NCBI GenBank assembly: GCA_964602515.1 | Contig: CAZRRJ010000004.1 | Coordinates: forward strand, 248,001-312,000 | Direction of reading: 5' to 3' | DNA from: Carboxylicivirga sp964602515 | GTDB lineage: Bacteria > Bacteroidota > Bacteroidia > Bacteroidales > Marinilabiliaceae | Length of the DNA: 64,000 nt | Shown here: piece after piece, positions 53,373 to 63,037 of the stretch | Layout: every line of letters begins with the position of its first letter | How positions within the stretch are numbered: position 1 is the first letter of the stretch | Translations under genes and position numbers: made by a program | Notes under the pieces: model-generated | The model's input: the letters and a program-made list of their open reading frames with translations, nothing else | The model's database searches: none | Told to the model about the DNA's origin: nothing

Positions 53373-53426
53373 GATATATCTAAAAAAAATTCCTCATTGC
53401 GGTAATAACTTAAACTGCATATTAAA

Positions 53427-55883
53427 ATGAAGAAGTTTTATTTCTTAATGCTGGTCTCACTTTTAACTACCGGCGCTTTAGCACAAACAACAATTAACGG
53501 TAATGTAAGGGATGAAAATGGATTTCCGCTTGTTGGTGTTAACGTTATTGTAAAAAACACGTATTACGGTACTATCTCCAATTCAAATGGTGAATTTTCG
53601 ATTGTAACCAAAGCAGATCAACCTACACTCGTATTCTCTTATATAGGCTACGAAACAGTTGAACAAAAAACGACTGATCACAATATTAAAGTTACCCTTA
53701 AACCTTCTGCTGTAATGACAAGCGAAGTTACCGTATCAGCTATTCGTGCTTCTAAAGAAATGCCTGTGGCGTATTCCGAAATGACATCGGAAGAGATACA
53801 GGAGCGCAACTTCGGTCAGGATCTACCATTTTTACTTGATCAAATGCCAAGTGTGGTAACAAATTCTGATGCTGGAGCTGGTGTTGGTTACACCAGTTTT
53901 CGTATCAGGGGTACAGACATTACACGTATCAATGTTACAGTTAACGGTATACCATTAAACGATTCTGAATCGCAAGGTGTATTTTGGGTTAATATGCCCG
54001 ATTTTGCAGCTTCAGTTGATAAGGTGCAAGTGCAACGCGGTGTTGGTACCTCAACCAATGGTGCTGCCTCATTTGGCGCATCAGTTAACCTTAATACCCT
54101 TAACTCTTCTCCCAAAGCAATGGCTTTTATTGATAACAGCTATGGGTCGTACAACACAATGAAGAACTCTGTGGCTGTTTCAACAGGACTACTACAAAAT
54201 AATTTAGCATTTGATGTACGCCTGTCGCGTATTAATACAGATGGTTTTATCGACCGTGCTACCTCTGAGCTAAAATCATATTACCTGTCGGGAGGCTATT
54301 ATGGTGAGAAAACAACGCTGAAATTCATCACTTTCTCGGGACAAGAAAAAACCTACCAGGCATGGAATGGTGTACCTAAGGTAAAGCTTGAAAACGACCT
54401 GGCAGGCATGGAAAATTTGGTTATGATGGATGGATGGACAGAAGCAGAAGCACAAAACCTGTATACTTCTGATGCCCGTACTTTTAACAAGTACCTGTAC
54501 GAAAACCAGACGGACAATTATGAGCAAAACCATTACCAGCTTCACTTTACACATGCATTAAATTCAAAGCTTAATTTAGCAGCAGCCCTGCATTACACCA
54601 AGGGAGAAGGCTATTACGAATCGTACAAAAACAGCCGTAAGTTTAAGAATTATAATGTGGGCTTTGAGAGCATTGAGATTAATGGTGAAACCATTAAAAA
54701 GACTGACCTTATTCAGCGTAAATGGCTGGATAATGATTTTTATGGTGCTACCTTCTCCGGCACATACAATACCGATGGATTAGAGTTAATTGTTGGTGGA
54801 GCATATAACGAATATGATGGTGATCACTATGGTAATGTTATATGGAGTGAATACAACAATGCCATTCCGCATAACCACCAATGGTACCTTAACAATGGTA
54901 AGAAAAAAGATTTTAACAGCTTTGTAAAAGCCACATTTGATATCAGAGATAACATACAGTTGTATGGCGATGTACAATACCGTAATGTAGACTATACAAT
55001 GAGTGGTACGCATGATGATAACCGTGATTTAACACAGGATTACACCTTCGGTTTTGTAAATCCCAAATTAGGTATTAGCTGGAATATCAACCATAAGCAA
55101 CGTGTATTTGCCTCATTTGCTATGGCACAACGCGAACCTTCAAGAAGCGACTTTAGAGATGCACCTGCCAACCGCAAACCAACACCCGAAACCCTTTTCG
55201 ACTGGGAACTGGGTTATGAGCTAAAATACGATAAAGCATTTTTAAACCTGAATGCCTACTATATGATGTACAAAGATCAACTGGTATTAACAGGTGAAAT
55301 TAACGATGTAGGTACAGCAATGATGGTTAATGTACCGGAAAGCTACCGCACAGGTATTGAAATACAGGGTGGTATTGTATTACGCTCTAACCTTAACTGT
55401 ACAGCTAATGCAACCCTGTCGGCCAATAAAATTAAAAATTACACCGAATACGTAGATAACTGGAGCTATTGGGATGCACCAGAAACTGAGCCTTATCAAT
55501 ACATAACAGAACTGGGTGAAACAGATATTGCTTTCTCCCCTAATATAACTGCTGCCAGTAGGTTTAACTGGATGCCGGCTAAAGGCTTAACACTATCCTT
55601 ATTGAGCAAATATGTGGGTGAGCAGTTTATTGATAATACATCTAACGATGAACGTAAACTGGATGCGTGGTTTGTTAATGACTTTTTAGCTAATTACGAT
55701 TTTACTATTCCTTCGGTTGGTGAATTTAACCTTGGACTTAAAGTCAATAACCTGCTTAATGAAGAATACGAATCAAACGCATGGGTGTACCGCTACTATT
55801 ATGCGGGGCAACATGATGTACTTGACGGTTATTACCCCCAGGCAGGTATTAACTTTATGGTCAGGCTTGGTTTGCGCTTCTAG
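53427..55883 (+). CDS. TonB-dependent receptor, probable thiamin transporter
   Basis: The 818-residue protein has a signal peptide (FLMLVSLLTTGALA), a carboxypeptidase-regulatory-like domain (INGNVRDENGFPLVGVNVIVKN...), a plug domain (LPFLLDQMPSVVTNSD, FRIRGTDITRINVTVNG, VDKVQVQRGVGTSTNGAASF) and a 22-strand barrel ending in LGLRF. Control by a TPP riboswitch and placement after the thi operon point to thiamin or a precursor as substrate; TPP-regulated outer-membrane receptors are known in Bacteroidota. Uptake needs ExbB-ExbD-TonB. The inner-membrane partner (for example PnuT and a kinase) is not in the window. Confidence 0.9.
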   Translation: MKKFYFLMLVSLLTTGALAQTTINGNVRDENGFPLVGVNVIVKNTYYGTISNSNGEFSIVTKADQPTLVFSYIGYETVEQKTTDHNIKVTLKPSAVMTSEVTVSAIRASKEMPVAYSEMTSEEIQERNFGQDLPFLLDQMPSVVTNSDAGAGVGYTSFRIRGTDITRINVTVNGIPLNDSESQGVFWVNMPDFAASVDKVQVQRGVGTSTNGAASFGASVNLNTLNSSPKAMAFIDNSYGSYNTMKNSVAVSTGLLQNNLAFDVRLSRINTDGFIDRATSELKSYYLSGGYYGEKTTLKFITFSGQEKTYQAWNGVPKVKLENDLAGMENLVMMDGWTEAEAQNLYTSDARTFNKYLYENQTDNYEQNHYQLHFTHALNSKLNLAAALHYTKGEGYYESYKNSRKFKNYNVGFESIEINGETIKKTDLIQRKWLDNDFYGATFSGTYNTDGLELIVGGAYNEYDGDHYGNVIWSEYNNAIPHNHQWYLNNGKKKDFNSFVKATFDIRDNIQLYGDVQYRNVDYTMSGTHDDNRDLTQDYTFGFVNPKLGISWNINHKQRVFASFAMAQREPSRSDFRDAPANRKPTPETLFDWELGYELKYDKAFLNLNAYYMMYKDQLVLTGEINDVGTAMMVNVPESYRTGIEIQGGIVLRSNLNCTANATLSANKIKNYTEYVDNWSYWDAPETEPYQYITELGETDIAFSPNITAASRFNWMPAKGLTLSLLSKYVGEQFIDNTSNDERKLDAWFVNDFLANYDFTIPSVGEFNLGLKVNNLLNEEYESNAWVYRYYYAGQHDVLDGYYPQAGINFMVRLGLRF

Positions 55884-55906
55884 AAACTAAAGTATTTCTA
55901 TATTAT

Positions 55907-55945
55907 AAAGCCCGAACCCTTATTAGATTCGGGCTTTATTGTATG
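55907..55945 (+). terminator. Terminator after the thiamin receptor gene
   Basis: AAAGCCCGAA (55907-55916) pairs perfectly with TTCGGGCTTT (55928-55937) over an 11-base loop, then a short T tract. Confidence 0.75.
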
Positions 55946-56702
55946 TCTGTAGTTCGAATAAAAGCATCCACTTGTATATTTTAAGGATTATTATTTGCAA
56001 TTACATGTTATGGTAAATAATTTCATCAAAGGACATATCTCTATAGAAACGCCCACAATACTCCAAATTAAAACAATAAACAAGGTAAGGAAGTACATAA
56101 CTTGCTAAAGTGATCGTATAACTCACTAATGCAAATAAATTAAGTGGTTTGTTAGTATCATACACAGGTAAAATGACTTAATAATGAGGTGTTACATGCG
56201 CATAAAGAACCTTTGTAACCTCATATACCATTCAAGCAAGCTCATAATCAACATATGTAAATACATAGGGTGCTATTACAGCAACTTAATTACATGTATA
56301 CTACTCATCAGAGGGCTGAGTTAACCAATACAGGCATAAATTAAATACATTAACATTACTGTGTAATAACAATATAATTTCACAACAGCACTTTATTTGC
56401 CTTCCAAAGCAGTTTATCTACTCACTTTACTTAATTATGCCGGTACAGCAGACTCTTATTTATAAAATGTAAACACTATGCAATACACATACCCGTTAAT
56501 ACAAGTAACATATAAGCTTACTTTAATATCGCAATTAATTATTTTCCCTAATATTAAAATTACGAACAAGTAAACAATAACCATTGCAATTCAGTCATTT
56601 TACAATATGCTTACAGGCATAAAAAATGCAGAAAACTATGCTAATATTAAATACTTATAGTCGTTTGGGATATTGATTCCGGGTTTTATTATTTATTGCA
56701 CC
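55938..56702. other. Gene-poor AT-rich region
   Basis: About 765 bases without a supported coding frame, RNA gene or long repeat on either strand. A weak inverted pair (GAGGTGTTAC near 56183 with GTAACCTC near 56214) is the only structure I noticed. It may be a decayed gene or simply spacer. Confidence 0.5.
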
Positions 56703-56930
56703 CTAGCTTTTCTTAAACTCCTCTACCCAATAAAGGGCCTTTTCCTTATCTTTTTCCATTACAAAAACATCAGCACCTTCAGGAACCAGATGAGGTGCAA
56801 TAGAACCAATCAACTGATCCTTCATACTGGCTTCAATACCATTATCTTTTAATACATCACAAAGTATTTCAACTTCCATTGGAGTACCATTAAATACAGG
56901 TACTAGTTTAGTTTTATCATTTGTTGTCAT
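56703..56930 (-). CDS. DUF2007-family small protein
   Basis: This 75-residue protein matches the DUF2007 (putative signal-transducing) family: KLVPVFNGTPMEVEILCDVLKDNGIEA, then VPEGADVFVMEKDKEKALYWVEEF. The fold is a ferredoxin-like alpha/beta of PII type; the function is unknown. It is cytosolic. The gene is alone between long spacers. Confidence 0.85.
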   Translation of the reverse strand: MTTNDKTKLVPVFNGTPMEVEILCDVLKDNGIEASMKDQLIGSIAPHLVPEGADVFVMEKDKEKALYWVEEFKKS

Positions 56931-57255
56931 ATATCTTATTTTAAATGAAATAGCAATTTACTACCTTTTCAGGGGTTCTCCAAGTCGCGAGTGAACACAA
57001 AATTCGAAGTGGCTTTGTCCTTCTTTTTTTTCAACGTTCTCTCTTACCTCTGCCGTTAAATCAAATTATAATTGATTCCCCCGGAGAAGGCCTGTGATTG
57101 TAAAAAAAAAATGATGGAAAACAGAATGCTCGGTGAAAAGTTTTTAGAGTATTTTCATATCCTATCGTAACATATTACAAGAAAGGATTCAGCTTTTTAA
57201 GCTAAATCCTCTTTCTGTTAATTATACCAATGGCATTGTTTACTATTAGCAAGCA
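56931..57255. other. Intergenic region with a minus-strand terminator
   Basis: This 325-base spacer has no supported gene. It holds the hairpin at 57181-57216 downstream of the GH13 gene. The stretch near 56970-57060 is more GC-rich and T-rich in turn but carries no recognisable site. Confidence 0.5.
57181..57216 (-). terminator. Terminator of the second GH13 gene
   Basis: GGATT-AGCTT (57185-57195) pairs with AAGCT-AATCC (57199-57209), with one internal mismatch and flanking AAAG/CTTT pairing. On the minus strand a short T-rich tract follows. It lies 40 bases after the stop codon. Confidence 0.55.
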
Positions 57256-58644
57256 CTACTTTACTGACCAAACAGTATAGCTTTTAGGTGGCACCTGAAT
57301 TTTTACCCATTTTCCACTTTGCGTTACCGGTTCCCAGTTAGAATGGCCGGTATAGTCTTTAATTAGTGTACTTGACCAGTTGGTTTCAACCCATCTTTCC
57401 TGCCAGTTATCCGAGTTGTTAAGATAAACAAGTAAACCAGCATTGTTATACCCATTACGTCGGGCCACATATTCGTCATTATCTGCAAATAAAATATCGG
57501 TTGATCCACCTGCCAGATTCCCATGTATCCATATCAGGTTATTCAGTTTATTCTTATCCAGCCACTCTTCGTAATCGCTGTAAAACATACATGGGTAGCC
57601 TTCGTGAGTTAAGATATATGCATAAGCCAACATCTTACTCCAGATTTCATCCGTATCATGATTGGTTACAAAAGTTACTGCTTTAAACGGGTTACGTTTC
57701 CACATCATGTCATTGTTAAGCTTCGTCAGGTCATTACCATCAAAAGCGTCATTCATAGCATAATAACAGGCAAAATCAAATACTGATGAATTAGCCTCTG
57801 TTGCCCACCAATCCAGATAATCAACATTAGAATCCCATAGTTCTCCAACAGAAAAGCCACCAACTGTATTAGTCCATTCACGCACCACCCATGGTTCAAA
57901 GCCCTTTACATAATCAAAACGCCAGCCATCAAAGCCCATCTCGTTTTTGTAATACTGTGCTACTGAATAAGACTGCTTCCACAGCCAGTCCTGCACATAA
58001 GTATGGTAATGACATAAATCAGGGTAACCGCCAAACACACCTGAATCATTTTGCTTAATATCATTAGGATGAAAATCGCTTGCAGAACGATAAAAAAGCC
58101 CTGATGCAGGATTAAAAACAGTCCAGGTATTTGTTTGTGTATATGGATTCGCCTCTGTTGCTCCTCCACTGTTATGGTTAATAACAATATCAGCATAGAC
58201 CTGAAGCCCGTTCTGATGAGCTGTGCTAACCAGTTTTTTCAATTCCGTTTTAGAACCAAAGCGTGTTTCAACAGATCCCATCTGGTCATATTCACCAAAA
58301 TCAAAATAATCAAATGGATCGTACCCCATTGAGAAAGACCCGTTATGTGCTTTTGACACCGGTGGAAGCCATATTGCATTAATGCCTGCAGCACTCCAAT
58401 CATCAACCTTAGTACTCAAGGTATCCCACCAGCTACCACCTGCTGGCACATCCCAATAAAAGGCCTGCATCATTATACTTCCTCCACCCAACTTTAATTG
58501 TGCTTCATTAAGGCCATTTTGTGTAACATCTTGATTATTTACCGTATCAACCACCAGGTTGTCTTTTGAACAACTAACGGCTAAAATCAGCACTAAAACT
58601 AATGCAATAAAAAGTTGGTTAAATAAATTTGGATGTTTCTTCAT
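57256..58644 (-). CDS. GH13 alpha-amylase lipoprotein
   Basis: This 462-residue lipoprotein (LVLILAVSC, Cys25) carries a GH13 domain opening with MMQAFYWDVPAGGSWWDTL, typical of bacterial liquefying alpha-amylases. The four regions are seen: YADIVINHNSGG (I), GWRFDYVKGF with the nucleophile Asp (II), FSVGELWDSN with Glu (III) and FVTNHDTDE (IV). It would hydrolyse starch at the cell surface. It ends with a short all-beta C domain. Its leader motif CTAAATTTTACAA matches that of the GH13 gene at 32.4 kb, and a LacI-type operator lies about 170 bases upstream. Confidence 0.95.
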   Translation of the reverse strand: MKKHPNLFNQLFIALVLVLILAVSCSKDNLVVDTVNNQDVTQNGLNEAQLKLGGGSIMMQAFYWDVPAGGSWWDTLSTKVDDWSAAGINAIWLPPVSKAHNGSFSMGYDPFDYFDFGEYDQMGSVETRFGSKTELKKLVSTAHQNGLQVYADIVINHNSGGATEANPYTQTNTWTVFNPASGLFYRSASDFHPNDIKQNDSGVFGGYPDLCHYHTYVQDWLWKQSYSVAQYYKNEMGFDGWRFDYVKGFEPWVVREWTNTVGGFSVGELWDSNVDYLDWWATEANSSVFDFACYYAMNDAFDGNDLTKLNNDMMWKRNPFKAVTFVTNHDTDEIWSKMLAYAYILTHEGYPCMFYSDYEEWLDKNKLNNLIWIHGNLAGGSTDILFADNDEYVARRNGYNNAGLLVYLNNSDNWQERWVETNWSSTLIKDYTGHSNWEPVTQSGKWVKIQVPPKSYTVWSVK

Positions 58645-58814
58645 TCTTGTAAAATTTAGATTAATAAAATAGAAACATGAGTTGATCCTGTTTCAATAAT
58701 TGATGTAGAAATTGGGTTATTTCCCGAATTAGTATATATGTCCTCTTGCTACAATCCTTTCCAATTTAATCTTAAAATAAGCAGTTTCAAACATCTAAAT
58801 GATAAGATTATTAT

Positions 58815-58838
58815 GCAAACGTTTGCGGATTCGTTTGC
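58815..58838. promoter_or_regulatory. LacI-type operator plus half-site
   Basis: GCAAACGTTTGC (58815-58826) is a perfect 12-bp palindrome with the central CG typical of LacI-family operators; a second CGTTTGC half-site follows at 58832-58838. The start codon of the GH13 gene is 171 bases away. The regulator is not in this window. Confidence 0.55.
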
Positions 58839-59126
58839 AATAAAATAAAGTGTTGTAAAACATGTTTACATACAGTATTTTCACTCCTCAAAACATCCCT
58901 AAACTACTAGTAAACTGTGGTAAAGTAATTAACAATTACTTTGTCCTCATGCCTGACGGGTATCTGGCTGTGCCGATTTTCAATTCATTTTTGCCTTGAC
59001 ACATAAACGAAACAAAAAAGTTAAGCCTGCATAGTGAGCTTAATACCTACTGTAAATCATACAGAGCCTTATTTTTTTCTGGATTGACTTCCGCACAAAA
59101 TGGAATTTGTATCTTAGATTAAGGCA

Positions 59127-59176
59127 TAAAAAAGAACCATTTCTACAGATACTTTACCACAGCAGAAACGGTTCTT
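59127..59176 (-). terminator. Terminator of the unknown secreted protein gene
   Basis: AAGAACCATTTCT (59132-59144) pairs with AGAAACGGTTCTT (59164-59176) with one mismatch or wobble over a 19-base loop; on the minus strand it is followed by a run of T. Confidence 0.65.
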
Positions 59177-59259
59177 AAAAACATGTACCAAGTGCATTTA
59201 CCTAGTAATATATTTATTAACCAGAGATCAATTTAAATTTTTACGCCAACCCCTGGTTA

Positions 59260-60828
59260 TTATCTACGAAGGGTTATTTTTGATTTTAACACCTTCTTTT
59301 TAAGTAAATGGTTCCTGATTTCAATAGTCTTAAACATATCATCTGATGACCCAAGAAGTGCTTCTGATATTTTTGCATATTGTACCATCTTTTTATCGCT
59401 AAACATAGGGTAAACGACCTTTATCTTATCGGTAGTGTTAACCTGCTTTAATTCTTCCACAGGAGCAGTTCCCATAATCCATACATTATCTGTTATGCAA
59501 ATGTTTATTTGTTCTTCGCTATCCCTCGATTTTTTAACAACGTATACGTTTTTATCTACCTCCCAAAATACATCAAACTCCTGGCACAGTATTTTCATTA
59601 ACAATTGCCCTTTTTTAAGATTTGGCAATTCAAACACCATTTTAAAATCAGGCATACCACGCTCCACGACTTCTCCCTTATTTATAGCAATAAAACCATT
59701 ACCTATTGATCTTAAAATATCGTCGTCAATTGCTAACAAAGCCATTTTAGCAAATCCTCTTTCTTCGTTATTCATTTCCGGGAAGTAAAAACTTTCTAAC
59801 AGGTGTGTTTTAATATCAGAGATATTGGTATTGTATATAGCAAAGGATTCAGGTGCCGTTAATGGCAGGTATTTTATAATGTTTTTATCTAACTTATAGC
59901 TATAATGGTTTCCTTTGGAATTCTCAAGCAGGCTTTCTATTTCTATATTATCTGTATTGATTGCAGCACTTAACCACATTTTATCATAAAGCATAAATGT
60001 CGTGCTCATTTGCTCAAAGTTCTCCATAAACTCATAAAACTGATAATCAAGCGAATTATAGAGATAGTAAGGCACACGTGAAATATACTTAGCATCCACA
60101 TAAGCTACCACAGCTTTTCCTTCGGTTAAATTCTTCATATAAGATTTCATCTTAAACGGTGATTTTATAGCCTGAATATCTTCACCATTAGCTAATCTCT
60201 GCTGTTCTTTGCTCAATAAATTCTCAAAGTAGTTTTTGCTCACTACCGAATCAAGACGACTTATAGAGTCCAATTTCATACTACACGCAATCCTATAATC
60301 ATCGTCATGGTAGCTATCAGCATTCAGCATACCTAAGCGAGCCTCTTCAAACTCTTTTCTAAGTTTTTTATTAACAACAGTAGTTTGATTATAAATTTTT
60401 AAAGTTGAGTATTCACTCCCTTTTATAAAATACCCGTAACTGTACTGGCCACCATCCAGAATAACCATGCCGTCTGAGAAGTCTTTAATTGTAAAATTAA
60501 ACTCTTTTAATGTTTCAGTCATCTTATCTGCAGCTATAGTACCACTAGATTTAAAATCTATACGATAAGAATCATAGGCTTCATTGGTTTGTCCGTAAAA
60601 ACAAAACTCCCTAAAGTTTTCAGCTACTCTTTTGAATTGATCCGGCATTTCTTTAATAGTCTCTTTAAGTAATACTTCATCTTCTACATTGTCTTTATTA
60701 ATATACAACATAAACATTAGGCTATCACCGGGTATATTATAACATAAACTGGTTGTAGTACTTTGTGCTCCAGATATCGCAGGCAATAGTGTGATTAAAA
60801 GTAGCAGCAAATAATTTTTAAATTTCAT
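59260..60828 (-). CDS. Secreted protein of unknown function
   Basis: From the Met at 60828 the protein has 522 residues, beginning with a signal peptide (YLLLLLITLLPAISGAQ). I recognise no family. The body is mixed alpha/beta with many charged residues; segments such as LCYNIPGDSLMFMLYINKDNVEDE, GKAVVAYVDAKYISRVPYYLYN and KGQLLMKILCQEFDVFWE look like a repeated alpha/beta unit. The C terminus is basic (KKKVLKSKITLRR). No membrane helix beyond the signal is seen. The open frame extends to 60891, but those residues precede the signal. It lies 248 bases downstream of the SPFH gene. Confidence 0.7.
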   Translation of the reverse strand: MKFKNYLLLLLITLLPAISGAQSTTTSLCYNIPGDSLMFMLYINKDNVEDEVLLKETIKEMPDQFKRVAENFREFCFYGQTNEAYDSYRIDFKSSGTIAADKMTETLKEFNFTIKDFSDGMVILDGGQYSYGYFIKGSEYSTLKIYNQTTVVNKKLRKEFEEARLGMLNADSYHDDDYRIACSMKLDSISRLDSVVSKNYFENLLSKEQQRLANGEDIQAIKSPFKMKSYMKNLTEGKAVVAYVDAKYISRVPYYLYNSLDYQFYEFMENFEQMSTTFMLYDKMWLSAAINTDNIEIESLLENSKGNHYSYKLDKNIIKYLPLTAPESFAIYNTNISDIKTHLLESFYFPEMNNEERGFAKMALLAIDDDILRSIGNGFIAINKGEVVERGMPDFKMVFELPNLKKGQLLMKILCQEFDVFWEVDKNVYVVKKSRDSEEQINICITDNVWIMGTAPVEELKQVNTTDKIKVVYPMFSDKKMVQYAKISEALLGSSDDMFKTIEIRNHLLKKKVLKSKITLRR

Positions 60829-61017
60829 CTCTTCTTTTAGCTTATAATAATTAATAATAGTAATTACAGGCCAAAACATACACTTAAGCAAGCGCGCTTT
60901 GATGATGTTCCGGAATTTGATTTAAAACAACAACAAAGGTGTTTTATTCTTTCTTAACCAACAAAATACCTTACTATGTTTCTTTTATTTTTTTAACCAA
61001 ACTACAGACTTTATCAC

Positions 61018-61048
61018 AAAAAAGGAGGGAATCCTTCTGGATACCCTC
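61018..61048 (-). terminator. Terminator of the SPFH gene
   Basis: On the minus strand GAGGGTATCC pairs with GGATTCCCTC (one mismatch) around an AGAA loop and is followed by CTTTTTT. It lies 28 bases after the stop codon. Confidence 0.7.
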
Positions 61049-61076
61049 TTAATAAACATTGTAATAAAATGTAAAC

Positions 61077-62402
61077 TTAATTGCTTTTTTTAGTTTGCAA
61101 TTGCTTAGCCATTGCAGCACCTATCAAACTTTCCAATGGCGTTCCTCCCTTTGAATCACCCCCTATAATCATCGTTTGCGGAAAGTTAATCTTTGCTATT
61201 TCTGCTGCAACCTTAACATCACGATCAAGCTCCATAGCCAGTTTAACTTCAGGGGTAATACCAGCATGTACTTTTTTCGAAATTTCATAGGCCTCTGCAT
61301 CAGCAGTAACCTTCACCTTCATAGCATTAAGCCGCTCCGTTTCTAAAGCAATAGCTGCTAATTTTTTATTCGTTTCTTCTTGCTTAAGTTTAGTTTCAAT
61401 GGCAATAAGTGCCTTTACCTGCTCTTTTTCCTGGTTTACACGTTCTTCTGCTTTATCACGTTCACCCTGAGCAACAATACGCTGTTGCTCAGCCTTTGCC
61501 GTCTCAATCATTTGCTGCTCCAACTGACGCTTTGCCGATTCATCACGCTGCGCCTCTAATCGTTGCTTAAAAGTTGCTTCAAGATCAATTTTATCAACAA
61601 TGACCTGCGATACAATAATGTTATTTTCCGATAATTCATGCGGAATACGTTTGGGTATACCATTTTCCAATATTTTTTCTACACGATAACTCGTCTGAAT
61701 TTCTTTAATAGTACGCTGTGCAGAAGTCATATCAATAGCATCAAAAATAGTATCTTTTACCTCAAGCTTATTCACCGCATAAGTTCCTTCTTTTAGTTGT
61801 TCTTCAAAGGTCTGACGAAACGATTGTGCTTCACCTGAAATATAATTTTGAGCCGCAAACATATAACCTGTGTTTATCAATTGTTCCCTTACAGTTGGTA
61901 TTATTGTGTTGTTTACCAAGTTACTCATTGTCCGGTACTTTACAGCCAGCTTAATAAAAGACGGACTATCTTCGGGTAACTGAAACCGCAGCGAAACATG
62001 CCCCTGGGCAGTTACCTGATCGATAAAACGAACCGGTACCGGATTCATAATGCCTTCCAGTTCTTTAATATCAGATTCGGATTGAGAACTTACGACCTTA
62101 ACATCAATATATTTCTGCCATTTATCAATTTTAGCAAAACCACGCCACTTAATACCTTGTTCCATTACAGCACTCATATGTCCTGTAGGCGACACCAATA
62201 AATAGTTAAAACCTCTATCAGCAAAAAAGAACAACGATTTTATCAACATTAATACTACACCAAATGTAAGCAGTATATACCCATGTATATTTTTTATACC
62301 TTTAAGTAAAAGAGGCATTTTGGTGGATTGCTTTTCAATTTTTGAAATAATAATAGCTGCTAAACCAGCAATTACAATAAGAAAACCTATAAATGTAAGC
62401 AT
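61077..62402 (-). CDS. SPFH/band 7 family membrane protein
   Basis: The 441-residue protein has an N-terminal membrane helix (FIGFLIVIAGLAAIIIS), a second hydrophobic segment (LLTFGVVLMLIKSLFFFA), then an SPFH/prohibitin domain (about 70-270) and a long Glu/Gln/Lys/Ala-rich coiled coil (FKQRLEAQRDESAKRQLEQQM, NQEKEQVKALIAIETKLKQEE). The tail is Gly-rich (IIGGDSKGGTPLESLIGAAM). Such proteins form large membrane rings or scaffolds, as flotillins and HflK/C do. There is no partner protease gene next to it. Confidence 0.85.
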   Translation of the reverse strand: MLTFIGFLIVIAGLAAIIISKIEKQSTKMPLLLKGIKNIHGYILLTFGVVLMLIKSLFFFADRGFNYLLVSPTGHMSAVMEQGIKWRGFAKIDKWQKYIDVKVVSSQSESDIKELEGIMNPVPVRFIDQVTAQGHVSLRFQLPEDSPSFIKLAVKYRTMSNLVNNTIIPTVREQLINTGYMFAAQNYISGEAQSFRQTFEEQLKEGTYAVNKLEVKDTIFDAIDMTSAQRTIKEIQTSYRVEKILENGIPKRIPHELSENNIIVSQVIVDKIDLEATFKQRLEAQRDESAKRQLEQQMIETAKAEQQRIVAQGERDKAEERVNQEKEQVKALIAIETKLKQEETNKKLAAIALETERLNAMKVKVTADAEAYEISKKVHAGITPEVKLAMELDRDVKVAAEIAKINFPQTMIIGGDSKGGTPLESLIGAAMAKQLQTKKSN

Positions 62403-63037
62403 AATAAATTTGTTTTTAGTTGATACGAGTATACTTTTATATTAACAACGAAGCCTGCTTTCTTTCATAATACTTAAAACAAATGTATTTTTATATGTTT
62501 AAATAACAAACTAATTCACTCAAATATTTACAACATATCTTAAAAAAACATTATAACAAACAAAAAACAACTAATACACAAGGAATCATATAATACAAAA
62601 CACCCCAACTTACAGATAATATCTGCACTTTAACAATAAAGCATTCTACCCGAAATACACAGTTAACCAGAAGCTTTCTATTCTATTGATAAACCATGCT
62701 ATTTCAAAAAAGATAACTTATTCCAATAACTTCGCTGGAAAATAATTTTATCACTCTCAAATAAAAAAAGCCACAACCACGTAGTCTGTTTAGATCTTTC
62801 CATTGCTGAAGAGTCCTTTGGGGTGTCATAAGCTAAATTAATAGTTAATAAATATTGTTCCTGTTATAACAATTCCAGCATCCGGTACAAACATAAGATA
62901 CGATCATAGAAACTATCACTTTTTTAACTACTTATATTATCATCAGTACTATTAAGATAACTATTAATACAGTTACAAGTAACCTTTTAACCAGGCCGGA
63001 AATCCTGATTAACCAAAAGGTATAATTAATAAAAAAC
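62403..63037. other. AT-rich spacer with a terminator-like inverted repeat
   Basis: This 635-base region has no supported gene. Just before 63038, ACCTTTT-AACCAGG (from about 62982) pairs imperfectly with CCTGATTAACCAAAAGGT, which could end the minus-strand phosphoesterase transcript. Nothing else stands out. Confidence 0.45.

Larger units (their letters stand above)
58645..59259. other. Regulatory and spacer region upstream of the second GH13 gene
   Basis: This 615-base region contains the GH13 leader motif (58647-58659), the operator-like sites at 58815-58838 and, near the far end, the minus-strand terminator of the next gene (59127-59176). No coding frame is supported. Confidence 0.5.

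Noticed and set aside
55938..56702. A decayed gene in the long spacer after the thiamin receptor
   Set aside because: No fragment in any frame resembles a protein family, so there is nothing to annotate.
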